A stretch of 64,000 nt of DNA from Diprion similis (taxonomy: Eukaryota > Arthropoda > Insecta > Hymenoptera > Diprionidae). The notes beneath the pieces are model-generated. The model searched no databases, was not told the origin of the DNA, and was given only the letters and a program-made list of their open reading frames with translations. The DNA lies in assembly GCF_021155765.1 (NCBI RefSeq), contig NC_060118.1:13590146-13654145 (forward strand), given 5' to 3'. Made by a program: the position numbers and the translations under genes. Positions 1 to 12,100 of the stretch are shown here, in pieces (the stretch's first letter is position 1; the number at the start of each line of letters is the position of its first letter).

Positions 1-952
1 GCTCCAGGCCTCCACCTCGCCTCGTCGCTTGGCAGTGGGGAAGCTCGCATATCAGGGCTGGTGAGTGATTTTCGATTACGGTGATGGAGATTAATGATAT
101 AAGGAGAGTTCTGCGTACAGATCACGATACCGATATTTTATCCACTTCACAGCTCAGACACAAACTCTTTTTTTCGATGATCGACAAAGTCAACCAGAGA
201 GAGGATGATTTCTACCCGAAAAAAGGGTTTGTGTCTGAACTGTGAAGCGGTTAAAATGTTGGTAAGATGTCGGTATCGGGATCTGTACGCAGAACTCACC
301 TTCTATTACTACTATGGAGTGTTCTATGTAACAATCTAACATCCAAGCGATTGAATTTCCAGGAGAAAGCATTCCGCCGAAGTACGAAGCGCTTCCGTTA
401 GAACCGATTATTGAGAACAAGATGGTGACGAATTGCTACTGGGCGAAGCTCGAGATAAAGGATGTGCAGAAGGAGGACGCGCGGGTTTATACGTTGCTGG
501 TGGAGAGCGAGAAGGGCAGGGATTCGACAAATGTCCTTTTACTGGTACGGGACCCGATGGGGACGCGCTTGATCGCGGCAGCCGCGGCGGTCGGGACTTT
601 GTTTCTTCTTGGGCTATTCGCGATCTGTCTTTACGCCGCGTTCAGGTCTAAACGAACCGATTTATACAGCCAGGAAGTTGAGGAGGGAAGCATTGCGGCG
701 GACGCTTTTTACAGCCCAACGTCTACCGTCGACAGGCAGAGAAACGCCGATCAGTCTCAGATGCAGGCAAGCCAGGACCAGACCAAGTCGCTAGCTAACA
801 ATAAAGAGCCGCTGCACGAAAGCCCTCTCGCTGTTCTTTATGGATACGATCACATTTCGAAACAGGCGGCTATGACTAGGTCGCCGATGAGCCCAGAAGC
901 TCTGAAAGTTAGGCGAGCTCCCGTCGTTCTACAGGCTCCAACGATAGTTTAG
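1..952 (+). CDS. Fas3: Fasciclin III-like Ig-domain transmembrane adhesion protein, last two exons (5' truncated)
   Basis: Two coding exons are seen, 1-60 (cut by the window start) and 363-952, stopping with TAG. The donor at 61 (GTGAGT) and the acceptor at 361-362 join in phase 1. The read-through begins SRPPPRLVAWQWGSSHIRAG and forms an Ig-like fold: a WQW C-strand, then KLEIKDVQKEDARVYTLLVE as the E-F strands. The usual F-strand cysteine is absent (YTL, not YxC). A membrane span follows, LIAAAAAVGTLFLLGLFAIC, then RSKR as a stop-transfer patch and a cytoplasmic tail of about 100 residues rich in Ser and Gln. Atypical Ig domains without the cysteine pair and a tail of this kind fit Fasciclin III, a homophilic adhesion protein of epithelia and axons. 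The family call comes from recalled similarity; another Ig-superfamily receptor is possible. Upstream exons lie outside the window. Confidence 0.68.
101..302. repeat. Imperfect inverted repeat (hairpin) in the Fas3-like intron
   Basis: The left arm, about 101-174, is nearly the reverse complement of the right arm, about 217-302. The loop is about 42 bases and the right arm has an extra insertion of about 11 bases. The matching runs include GTTCTGCGTACAGATC and TTCACAG. It fills most of the intron between the last two coding exons. It may be a decayed fold-back transposon or a structured intronic hairpin. Confidence 0.8.
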
Positions 953-1340
953 CGAACGTTAACGTTATTTCATATGTTGAACGAAATACGTATTGACACA
1001 AATTTTTACCGAAAAGCTGGTTTCACAGTATGCTAGCGATAATATGCGTGGAATGTTGTATTATTGAATATAGTATAAAGATTATTTTTCTATTTAGAAC
1101 CCACACTGTCAATTTTTCTTTAACGATCAAATATTATTTACAGAGTCTGAAACGTTAATTGTTATGCCCGCAATAATCACTAATAATTAAATTACCGTTC
1201 GCTTTTAAAACATAATTGTTTGACATAATGTGACACCTAGCTTTTATTACCATTAATTATCATACTAATTATATTTAACTATTTATTGTTTTCATTGTTG
1301 TATTTTATAGAAATAAAAAAAAATATGAATAAAGAATAAA
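953..1340 (+). other. 3' UTR of the Fas3-like gene with poly(A) signals
   Basis: This AT-rich stretch follows the TAG at 950-952. AATAAA hexamers occur at 1312-1317, 1328-1333 and 1335-1340, so cleavage just after about 1350 is likely. From there to the SRP9 start at 1930 no coding potential is seen; that part probably holds the SRP9 promoter and 5' UTR. Confidence 0.55.
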
Positions 1341-1929
1341 AAGTAATAATACTTGATACAACGAAAATATCACCTTGGTATAAAAATTGAGAATTGAAAT
1401 GAAAATATTATCATTTAAAAACGAGTAACGTACAACATCACAACGCAACATGGCGACTGGCAGAAAACTAACTTGTTTTGAGATGGATGAAAATTGTACA
1501 TACTGTAAAAGTGTCGTATTCCAACTTTTAATAAGCGCCGTGTGGGATTTTTAATCGATAAATACCACCGAGGTCAGTCGAGGTTCAGAAGCTGATGTTA
1601 TTTCGGGATGATGAATGAAATTATGGGTATTACAAATGAACAGTTAGCCAAGGAGTTACATATAACAAATGCCCGTCTACGAGTCTCGTAGTCTATGACC
1701 GTTCGACTTCTCGTTTACACGCAGTTTTCTTACACCATGTTACCACGCATGGAGACTACTGAACGTGGAGACAGGTGTCTCAAAAATCCATGACAGACCG
1801 TCTGTCATTTGTAGGTTCATAGCACGAGAACCAATGTTTATTTAAACGTATAATCAACGGTAGAAAAACAGTTACTTAACGTGAAAGCAAACGACAGCAG
1901 GTGCATTTCACGGAGGTTCAATAATAACA

Positions 1930-2556
1930 ATGACGTACCTCAAGTCATGGGAAGAATTCGAGAAGGTTGCTGAGAGGTTATATCTCCAGGACCCATTGAA
2001 GGTTTGCCACTTCACTTTTATTCCCCTGCCCGTTGACAGCAGTTTATTCATCTTATAGTTTAATAAGATCTTCTGAAAAGTTGACAATGATGCAAAATTT
2101 CTCTCAATTGCCAAATTGTTCAAATCCTAACCTATATGTTGATCGTGGCGGTACAGTTACACCAGCTGTTTACAGTAGCGTTGATTATAAATTTACAGTA
2201 ATCCATAAATAAGAAGAGTTGTTCATTTGTAAAGATACTAATGTTCCAAGTATTGTAAACTGATTTGCACGTCACTTCTATTAACCTTCGTCTTACTTAC
2301 TTGTTATTTCGTTTATTCCAGGCTCGGTACACAATGAAATACTGCCATAACAAAGGTACCTTGTGCCTCAAGCTCACAGACAATCGTACGGTGAGTAAAG
2401 CACAAAGTTCAAATTAAAGTGCTGTAATATCGTCTAAATCGTTCATCGTTTCACTTACAGTGTTTGCAGTACAAAACAGAGATCGCGCAAGATCTGAAAA
2501 AGATGGAAAAATTCATAGGCAACCTGATGCGGCACATGGCGTCCAAGGACAACTGA
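1930..2556 (+). CDS. Srp9: Signal recognition particle 9 kDa protein (SRP9)
   Basis: Three exons, 1930-2001, 2322-2390 and 2461-2556, encode 78 residues. All introns are phase 0. The protein begins MTYLKSWEEFEKVAERLYLQ and continues ARYTMKYCHNKGTLCLKLTD and CLQYKTEIAQDLKKMEKFIG. This follows the SRP9 pattern of an N-terminal WEEF helix, a basic RY-KY RNA-contacting strand, the LCLKLTD strand and a C-terminal KKMEKF helix. In SRP, SRP9 pairs with SRP14 on the Alu end of the 7SL RNA and slows elongation while the ribosome is brought to the ER. The length matches the family, which is about 75-90 residues. The first donor (AAG|GTTTGC) is off-consensus, but no other choice keeps the frame. The gene lies tail to tail with the minus-strand EPB41L4-like gene. 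Confidence 0.97.
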
Positions 2557-2588
2557 TATTTATTACTATAGGAATATATTTTTTAAAT

Positions 2589-2594
2589 AATAAA
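2589..2594 (+). terminator. Poly(A) signal of SRP9
   Basis: AATAAA lies 33 bases after the SRP9 stop codon, giving a very short 3' UTR. Confidence 0.7.
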
Positions 2595-2815
2595 GTTGAA
2601 TAAGGATGAAACAAAAAATAAGAACAAGGTGTTCACAAGGATTCTAAAGCCAGTTTTTTTTTAACGATACATATATGTATATACTATATTCATATAGATT
2701 TGTTTCCTTTTCTGTCTCTCATTCCATTGGAATACAAAAAACAATTTCTTCTTTGTTCTTTAATATACAATATGTGCATTGAAATTATTCTTCATTTGAA
2801 CTTATAGCTCGGTGC

Positions 2816-2852
2816 TTATTTCGGCCTGCTTCTGTGTCGGCGAGTCAGAGTT
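2816..2852 (-). CDS. Possible last alternative exon of the EPB41L4-like gene
   Basis: On the minus strand an acceptor (ATTGTTGCAG) is followed by a short reading frame STLTRRHRSRPK and a stop. It is in phase with a strong GTAAGT donor at 3222-3221, which would skip the TAA ending the 3329-3219 exon. A different frame of the same exon would read NSDSPTQKQAEISTEL and stop, which also looks plausible, so frame and use are uncertain. It is kept as a candidate only. Confidence 0.25.
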
Positions 2853-3218
2853 CTGCAACAATAGTTAATGTTCAATTATTACTTGTTCTTCATTCCGGCA
2901 ATGGATAGTTTAATTATCTTTCATAATTGCAATAGATACTTACAAATCCACATGCAAGAAATAGATTTTATGTATTTGAAAAATGATAAGAAATCACCCG
3001 CCATGACTGAATTCATTCGTATCCCGTGCCACTCTTGTTTAATACTGAAGAAAACTATGCGAACAGAAAGTGGCAGAGGATGATTTGTGAAAGGAAATAA
3101 ATTGTATGAAAACTAAAACTGAGAATAATATTACAAAAACAAGATCATTCTTGTACTTGACTGCTTCTTACAGTCACAATGGGATAAAGAGAGAAGCATC
3201 CGGGGGGGACGAAGAAAC

Positions 3219-3329
3219 TTACGATATAATGGGCTGAAGAACCGCATCCAAAGTTGCGTCAGCGGGAGGGTAGATTTCTTGATTTGAAGACAGATCATAG
3301 CGTCCCTCTCCCCCCAATTTCTTTTGTTG
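3219..3329 (-). CDS. Candidate alternative 3' exon with stop (minus strand)
   Basis: After an acceptor GGTGTAG at 3336-3330 the minus strand reads QQKKLGGEGRYDLSSNQEIY then PPADATLDAVLQPIIS and TAA. The composition is protein-like and the exon is phase 0, matching the donor GTACGT that ends the 4320-4032 candidate exon. A consensus GTAAGT overlaps the stop (exon end at 3223), so the exon may instead be internal and continue at 2852. The sequence matches no protein recognised here. It is best explained as part of a longer C-terminus of the EPB41L4-like gene, or as the end of a small separate gene. Confidence 0.45.
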   Translation of the reverse strand, partial: QQKKLGGEGRYDLSSNQEIYPPADATLDAVLQPIIS

Positions 3330-4031
3330 CTACACCAAAGAAAACTATTTTTACTAAACTACCACACAATAGATCAATAAATACGATAGCTTACCACAGT
3401 TTCGTTCATTAGCATTTCATTAGATGTTTTGTTTATACCATGATGATAACAATTAACTGGTGAAACGCTTTGCTTGGATATTTCCACAATTCAGTTGAGA
3501 TTATGCAATGGAAATTCTACTTCTAATAAAATGCTCATATTTGACACACACAAATACATAGATCACCTTTGCCGTAATAGTTCAATCGTAAGTATTACGC
3601 AAAATAAAACTTTATCGAAACTCAACAAAAATAAGATGGTTTGGTAAAGTTTTAAAACGCAATTCTTACAAGTGCAAAAATACGGTAACTGCGAATAGTA
3701 CTGAAAGCAATAAGCAAATTCCGCGAAAAGCCAAGTTTTGCAAACAGTTTTAAAGTTTGAAGGTAAAGTAATTGTTGTATTCAAGTTTAGAGAATCTTGG
3801 CGGTATAATTGAAGATCCGTAAGTGTATCAACACTGTAAAATTGTCGCGACAATTTTTCAAATCTGCAAGAGTTTATAATAACGTAGTTTATCTACTTAA
3901 TTCTGTAAAGGGTAATTTGTCTAAATACGGGAAACAGAAAGCGGACACACACAGGATGAGCGACTACAGTATTTGCAAAAAAAAAAGAAATTCAGTTTGA
4001 CGTTTGTTGATGGATAATTCAAAATACGTAC

Positions 4032-4320
4032 AACTCTCGTAATTCTGGTACTGCCCGCAGAACTTGAGCAGCAGCTTGAAAAGTCTTGAGGCGTGCTCTC
4101 GCCTAGTCCGCTGTCGATATTATTCCCTATCAATATCCTGCCGCCGTTACGACGATAATCAAACTCCTTCCTTGAATTATATTCGTTTCTAGCACCGCAG
4201 AAATGTTTTGAATCAATTCGACCCGCAGACCTCGACGAACTTAAGTTATAACTTCCATCGCGACTATGATGAGCGGTTCTTCTCTCTCTCTCTCTTACGC
4301 CAAGTGATCCGAAGTTCATT
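4032..4320 (-). CDS. Candidate alternative exon downstream of the EPB41L4-like stop codon
   Basis: An open minus-strand stretch starts after an acceptor CACTTTCAG and ends at a GTACGT donor. It starts with MNFGSLGVRERERR and includes SYNLSSSRSAGRIDSKHF and NNIDSGLGESTPQDF, with a Ser/Arg/Gly-rich composition like the tail of the EPB41L4-like protein. Its entry needs two bases from the previous exon. An AG|GTACGA donor inside the EPB41L4-like last exon (exon end at 4822) provides exactly that phase. Length 289 gives a phase-0 exit into the 3329-3219 exon. Read this way the protein would have 756 residues instead of 650. Without transcript data it could also be a chance ORF or a small independent gene starting at this Met. 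Confidence 0.42.
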
Positions 4321-4739
4321 CTGAAAGTGAATCGTTGACAATCTAGGCCTGCAGGTAGGTTCCCGTCGGGGGTGAAGACATAGGATACACAACATAACAG
4401 TACATAAAATTCGTGGTTTCTGCTTGCGGTAAAGCAGCAAAGTAGCCTGCAGCAAGGTAGATACGTATACGTAAAAAATGAAATAAACAGGTGCGTCAAG
4501 CTGTTAATCAGTGATTTATTAACGGACTCATGCTTTTCGAATAAATAGGGGGGCGGGGGCATGCTTAGACAATGTATACACATGCTTGGAATAAATAAAA
4601 AAAAATTCGAGACAAAAATGGAGACAAAAAGAAAAAAATTTATGCATAAAAAAAGACACATGCAATTAAAAACGAGTAAAAACGAAACAACAGATAAGGC
4701 TATCCTCGTCTGGGTGTATTATTACGTAAAGTATAAATT

Positions 4740-7700
4740 TTAAACAATGACTACGGATCCCGTTTCGTCCTCGATAGGAGGGGGTCCGTGCAGTATGCAG
4801 CTTGTCTTGAGATCATCGTACCTAGGTAGAGCAGTCGTTTCGACATCCTCAGATCTAGGTATCGGAGGTATCTGCGAATTCTGTACTACCGACTGAGACG
4901 ACTGGACGATAGTGTACGGAATCTCTCGCCTCTGTTGCTCGCTCATTCCCGTTGTGTCGATCAAGCCAAACTCCAAGTGCCTGAAAGAATTTGAGAACGA
5001 ATAAATTTCATCCACTTATACAGTCGCTTAACGGCATCCCACGAGTCCAAATTTTGCTAAAAATTTATCGCTCTTTTTCGCAATCTTACTTTCGAAGCTC
5101 ATCGGGTAAATGCTGCTTGTGAGACGAGGACGGACTTCTGTGCCTGCTCCTGTGCCTTCTCCGCGGTTCCGTGTGACTCACCACCTAATAATAAGAAAGA
5201 AAAAAAAAATAAGAGAAAAAGTTCGAAATTATTTAATCTGCACCAGCTGGCCTCATATTCAATTGCTCCGTTCGCGTTGATCGCAATATCGGGTGCTTAC
5301 CACAGCTCGTTGAACTCCCTCTCCCTTTCTCTTCTGCGCCTCTCTCCATTGGGGCTCCGAATCGACGAGTTCATGCCTAAGCAAGTATAACAATAATAAT
5401 AATAATAATGATAATGACACATACATAGATATGCAATACGATTTGTATAATACGAGTCACGGGAAGATTTCGTTTCTATCCACATACGTAGTTACCTAGA
5501 GTTACGAGAGCTCCTGTGTTTTCGACGGTGTTTCCGATGCCCGGACCGCGAATCCGATCCCCTCGACAACTCCGACTCGCAATCCGAGTGTCGACTATGC
5601 CTTCGGTGACTGTGGCTGTGGCTGTGACTCCTCCGTCTGTGGCCACCTCGGCCGTGACTGTCTCCCGAACTCTGGCTCTCCACTGAGCTACTCCTTCGCT
5701 GGAGTCTGCTCAGGAGCTGAAAAAATCCAGAGAAACGTACGGTTTATGGAAGGTGTTCGTTCCCTGGCTACAATCGTAAGAGCAAGGAAAAATTTTGAGC
5801 GTAACTCACAGCTGGTGCGGTGCCTGCGGATCGGACCGACCGAGGACTCGACGAGGTGTAAAGTCCCCTGGGTTGGCTCTGGGTCCAAGGTGCGCTTCTG
5901 GTGCTCCTGGTGCTTCTAGGACTAGTATCGTTTTGTTGAGTACCGTTGGCGAGGTTCGAGGTCGAAATACTGGATACCGGTACGGGATGAGAGACGGCAT
6001 TTGGAGCGGGAACCTCGACGAAGGGTCCGGCCATTTCCTGTCCCTCGACAACGCGCCGCTGGGCGCGTCTGCTCGGCGCCCTTTGAAAGGCGGGTGCGGG
6101 ATTCCGAATCCTGGCGCCGTGGTGCTTCTCGGACCCCGAGGACTGCGGGCTGTAGGAACGGAACCGGGAGTACGGGCTCAAAGGCGGCGGCCCCGTCGCC
6201 ATGAGACGGAAGAAAGCCTGGTGCTCGAGGCAGCACTTCCAGAGATGACGGCAAGCCCCTCGGGACGGCGTTTCGAAACCGTGCGTACGCTCCTCGGAGT
6301 TTTTCTCGCTCACTCGGAGCATGAAGTACCTGCCCTACGTGCCATTATTTTAATCACGATACTTATGCGCCGTGCGCGGAGCGCAGCAGCCTTTCGGCAA
6401 CAGGTAAGATACGTGCCCTGTACGTATAGGTAGGTGTGCGTATTATATACATGCAACAAGTATACTGAACACAGGCATAGTGAAATAAACTAGCGCGCTG
6501 CCTCGTTAATTGTTATATATATCTTCGGAGCAGAGAAACTTTCAAAAGGTGGATAAAAAAAACATTCTCAATAACACACGAAATATACCTGCTATTAGTG
6601 TTAATATTGCCGTAACTACTTTTTATATTCCTACTTTCAGTTTTACTATTCGCGTGTAGATATCGTGCGATTTTAATTATTACTCAAACGTGATAAAGAC
6701 GGGATTCAACTGCACGGCTACGTTTAGGTACCTACCTTGTAATAGATTTTATTGATTCTCGGCCAATAGTAGTTTCCCACTTTGTTTTTATTTCGTAAAA
6801 CTATGATGCCGCTCGGTGTCAGGCCTAGGAAATAATCCACGTTGTCCTCGCCCTGCGGGTGGAAGAAAATAAAAATTATTAGGTATAAAAAATGAATTCA
6901 GTCGTCGCGAAAAGCGTTGCTCAACAATTGACAATTTATTTAACGGACTTGTGTGTTTCGGACGTACCAAAACCGGATGCAGATCAACTCCGTACATCTC
7001 GAGCCATTTCACCTTATCGAGATAATTGAGCTCCGCCGCTGAAGGAAGTTGACCGCTGAAGAATAACAATTAATCAATATACGATAATACAATTTTTCGA
7101 ATGCTTAAACAGCGTCAACTATAAACGACGAGTATAGCTATAGCTAAACATACAGCTGAGCTGCAATGGAATGAAAACAACTCAATAAAACTCCCAACTC
7201 ACACGAGGCTTTTGTGTAATTCGGCGATTCGGGATTCCAGTTCTGCGGTTTGATTGGCGAGAAATCGAAACTCGGTCACGTAACCCGTCGAATGTCTTCT
7301 CATGTCGTAGTCTCCGAGTTCCGCTATAATTGGGTAATAAAACGAAGAGTGAGAATTCGTTCGTATATCGATACAAGCAGGTATGGTATACACTATACAG
7401 GGAACCACGCGTTCGCCCATATAATTAAATCCCAGCTCGTATACCTACTGCTACACCACGTAACATCGTATCGCGTGCGATATACCCATTTTATCAGAGG
7501 TACAAAATGTAAAAAGGAAATTTATATACCGGAAACAGCGCGTCCCAATTTACTCCACGTTTCTGTATACACATATCTATGACCTTTTTCTTATTATAGC
7601 CTTTTTGTTAGATTTCGCTCGTCTCCGAGGTTCTTGCACTTTTTCCACTAAAAAAAAGTTCACGAAAACGGCTATTTTGAGGAATTTCACTATCGAAATA

Positions 7701-9070
7701 CCCTTAAATCCTTCGGTGGTTATGTTTTGTATGACGAATCAGAAGCTTTTGCAAAGCCTGAGACGCGTGCGTTTTTTTTCAGTACCGAGAAATCTACATT
7801 AAAATTTGTAAAAACTAATTTCTTCAACTTTCAAATATTAAAATATTTGGCTGCTATTTATCTCTCTTCTTGCTTTATAATGTGAGCCATTATTAAATAC
7901 TCCCTCATCAAATTATTACCAGAAGAAGAGAGAAATACTTCAATATTTGAAGGTTAAAAAAATTATTTCTTATTAATTTTAACATATATTTTTCGGTACC
8001 AAAAAAAAACCCAAAAATAAAATCACACGTATCTCAGGTTTTATAAAAGCTTTTGATTCGTTATGCAAAACATACCCACCGAAGTATTTAAGGATATCTA
8101 AATTCTGAAATTCCCAAAAACAGTGCTTTTTCAAAATTTCAACGTTGTTGAGCCCAGTTCTTTCGTGTGAGTTATTTTTTTAGTGAAATAGTGTGAGAAT
8201 CTCGGAGAAGAGCTAAATCTAACAAAAAGTCTCTTTCCTGAGCCGCCCTACTGTATACCTATATATATTGTACACAAAGCGTTCACCAGGACAATCGCCC
8301 TCAGGCTACCACCGTATTCTGACTGCGACTGAAACGTTTTTTTATTCCGTATAAAAAATTTGCCGTTTGCGAATTACATCTGTTTAAAATTGAAGATTGA
8401 GATTTTTACGAGGATCGCATTGGTTACAGCGCGTGGGACGATAGTCCTGGGTGACCGTGTATATATCCGTCTCTCTTCATGCAGGAGGCTCGAGTCTGCG
8501 TGAGTTATCATCATGGGAACGTATATAAAACGGAAGCGAACTCCGCCTTTCCACGCCGATAAACAACAGATAATTTCACAATTAACATAACGAGAGTTCT
8601 GCAGAGTTCACCTAAGAATCAGTCTGTCTTTCAATGCGAACACATACAATATACGTAAGTTAAATAAATAAATAAAAAAAACAATCATATAGAGAGAAGT
8701 TGACTTGTCGAAGAGTATGTACATACGTGTAACGTATAATCCGTGACAATTTAAACACTTCTTTTTTTAACGTTTCAAAAAATTTTATTTTCTCTATTCT
8801 ACGTAAAATTGTTTAACCCCCTGTGCTAGTCTACTATTAAATTCTTCTTCGCCTCTCCCCTTGTCATTACGGACTCGTATTACCTGTATATTATATTTCT
8901 GAGAGCTGGCAACGTTAATAACGTACGTTATAAACGTGCAGGGTGATAACTGATAGGTTGCTCGCGTTAACGGGCCGGTTAATTGGCACGGTTACGCGTT
9001 TACAAAACAAATAATCAGAGAGTGGTTGAAGCGAGGCTAATTACTAAACGTGTTTAAGATAGAGTATTTA

Positions 9071-9109
<39 letters not shown>

Positions 9110-12100
9110 TATATATACACATTGTACATAAACGAGTCTCTTCCGGGTAACTTGAACTCGTATGTTACAAAAAAGGTGACGATTATTCAAGGTTTTATAG
9201 ATTCTCGATTTTTGAACCATCACCAGAGTGACCATATCTCAAATGACTTTATACGAGGCATAAAATTACGTAAAACTCGCGGTGCGAATGGGATACGTGC
9301 AAATGACACCCACGTATAAATCTGAGCTCGGATGGTTAATATAGACGTTAGTTGTGCGGTGACGATCAGGCTTATATATTGAATTAAAGAGATATTTAAT
9401 GATAAAAGCGGTTATCATTTCTTTTTTAATTATTTTTTATCACAAAATCGTCGATCGAACCGTAACGAAAAATTAAAATCGCGAATAAGTTGCCGGGACT
9501 TTCGATCTAATTGCATAATTGCAGCTTGTGGTATACAGAGACAGCCTAATTGCCGATTAAAGTTGAAGAGATGATGCGGTATTCAATGTAGGTATACCTA
9601 TATGTATATATTTCATGTGTAATTATGGCGGTAATCTTACATTGGACGACGTAGGCTCCAAGCTCAGCAGCCAAATCGAAAGACACCGGAAGTCTACCTT
9701 GTAGGATATCCTGTTTCACTTGAAGAAAGAATTGATACCTGAAACGAATTATAGTTTTTTAAAATCCTTCTACACCGTGTAAATAATTAAGATTAAAACG
9801 TAATTCGATGTTTTAATATTATTTTTTTCGTGAAACTTTTGCGATTTCAAGCGTTTAATAAAAATCTTCAATCCATCGTTTCGTGGCTGCAAAAATTATT
9901 GGATAAAAAAACACGCGTCCCCCGCGTTTTTGGAAGGTCTGAATACCATGATAAAAAAAAAAATGAATAAAATTTTTTTTTCTCAATTTTCAAAATATTT
10001 GATGTAGTAATAATAACAACAAACCGAACGTCAAAGCCTCTGGGCAAAACTATTTCTACGAACAGATATTAAGGTATTGTAAAACGTACCTCCGTGAAAG
10101 AGGATTATATTAAGTGCGAGTGGAGAGCGCAATGAGCGTGTATAGAGAGCGAAGAGAGCCCGAAGCGTTTAGCTTTGTAGGCATGTATATGAATATGCAT
10201 GTACATACGTATATGGTTAAGTATAGAGAGGTAGGTAACGATACAGTAATACGCAGAGCGAAGGCATTAGCGTATTGTATACGCGTTAAAATACGTAGCA
10301 GGTTGGTTGTAACAACCACGGCGAGAGAGGTTATTCTCTTTGTAGGAGGAAAGAGTCAAAATGGTAGATTTTAAACCCCCGGAATGCCAGGGGCTCTATA
10401 ATTTTCATTTTCGGGTCAGTAATTGGTCTGCGGACTTAATTGCTAGGGTCCGGCACACCACCGCGGGCTTCGTGAGTAAGCCTTTAAGCCTTCGGCCAAA
10501 TACGAAATATTTCTTCCCTCCACCCATCCTCTCTACACATATACATATAATGCTCTGCATCTACAGCTTATACCTATATCCTATATTCTATATTCTACCT
10601 CTACTCTAATATGTGAGTTAGTTATGCTATAGGTATGTAGGTACGTAGGTACCTACATACCTACCTTATACCTACGGTCCAAAACCTCGACGGATTCTCT
10701 TGCGCTGCTACAAAATTTCTATATAGTATAACGAGTATAAGGTATTTCCCAAGCCGTGATTCTATCGCTAACTTATATATTGCATTCTTTCCTCAAAAAT
10801 AAGAGAAAATGAAATTTTTTTTTGTACTCTCTATCTACTTGCTATCATTTTTCAAAGAGATTTAATTATTGTTCATATATAAATTTTTGTTAAATCCTTT
10901 AACCCTTCGATCGAGTGAGACATTATTGTGGTTTTTCAGATCGTTGATTATGAATTTGAATTTCAAATTTAAAAAATTCAAGATCGTGGATCTAATATGA
11001 CGGACAAAACTTAAAAATTTCATGGAATAGAGTGAAAAAAATTCTATTCACAGATTTTCTCTGTAATTAAAACTTTTACAAGTTACAAATAACGATTGAA
11101 TGCAAAAGAAAAAAGTAGACTAATTTTATCAAAAAATCATATCAAACAATAAATTTCAGCCGAATATTTAATCAGTAAAGTTGAACCCGTTTTTTTCGCT
11201 CTAGAACGAAAAGTATTTCTTTCTTTTCCTCAACGTCCCGACGTACAAACGTACGTATCACACACGTCTGGACGTTTATACCTCGACGTATGATCGAGCC
11301 GTGTAGGGACGAGGCATTTGCATATAGATCGACTTTAGCCCTGCGGCAAGAGGAGTGTACGTGTACCTGTAAGATACCTGTCGGTAGTCGCCGTGCTTCT
11401 TTCGAGCCCTCTTTAATTTTTAACCAATTTTTAATCCCTTTCCGTTCATCCCGAGTATATAAGTACGAGGTATAAAAATGTCAACGTTCCGCGTAGCGGC
11501 TGGAAAGCACGAAGGGTCGTTTTTGAACCTGGAACCTGAAGACCCTCGGCAACGACCCTCGGCGCCTTTTATGACAACGACGAGAGCGAAACGCAGCCGC
11601 GCTTTTAAATAATAATCAAAGTAGGTAACAACGAGCCGTCTTTAATGACCCCGTAAAGCTGCTAATGGAGCCAAAACTTGGTTCCGAGAGGCCATTTTCA
11701 GCCTAAATCTCGGCTAAATCACGCGATCCCCGTGCAATTTTCCGCATTAGATTATTATTGTTAGGTAAGAATTTTGTACGTAGAATAATATTTGCAGTTT
11801 GCAGGCTCGTCGCTCGAGTTTATGGAGAAAATTTTATACCGCTCCAAATCTCTGAGTGGCTTATTATATGCATACCTATATATAGCGATAATTACCTGGT
11901 TATTTCTTCGATAAGTTTGCACGGATCAGCGGCGTAGAATTTCACCCCAAAGTAAAGGGTGTGTACATCCGGATTACCATCACCGGCGTTCCCCGAGCCT
12001 TGATTTTTCAACTGTTTGCCGATCTTTTTGCTCGGGTCGAGCCATTGCTAAAAAACGAAGTAAATATATAATATATACAAAAATCTTTGTGCATTATATA

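Larger units (their letters stand above)
7324..9640 (-). other. Intron 4 of the EPB41L4-like gene
   Basis: This 2.3 kb intron holds the fold-back element at 7601-8229 and an AT dinucleotide array at about 9075-9117. A TATATAAAAC sequence occurs near 8523 on the plus strand, but no transcript structure follows it. No coding potential is seen. Confidence 0.8.

Noticed and set aside
2868..3083. 71-codon plus-strand ORF
   Set aside because: Lies past the SRP9 poly(A) signal, has no domain and no splice or promoter support.
3921..4661. 246-codon minus-strand ORF
   Set aside because: Only the part at 4320-4032 looks coding and has splice sites. The first third is low-complexity Phe/Leu/Ser from AT-rich DNA and the end runs past a donor.
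5795..6433. 212-codon plus-strand ORF, and nested plus-strand ORFs
   Set aside because: Antisense shadow of the large EPB41L4-like exon 6334-5810, which has clear FERM and tail motifs.
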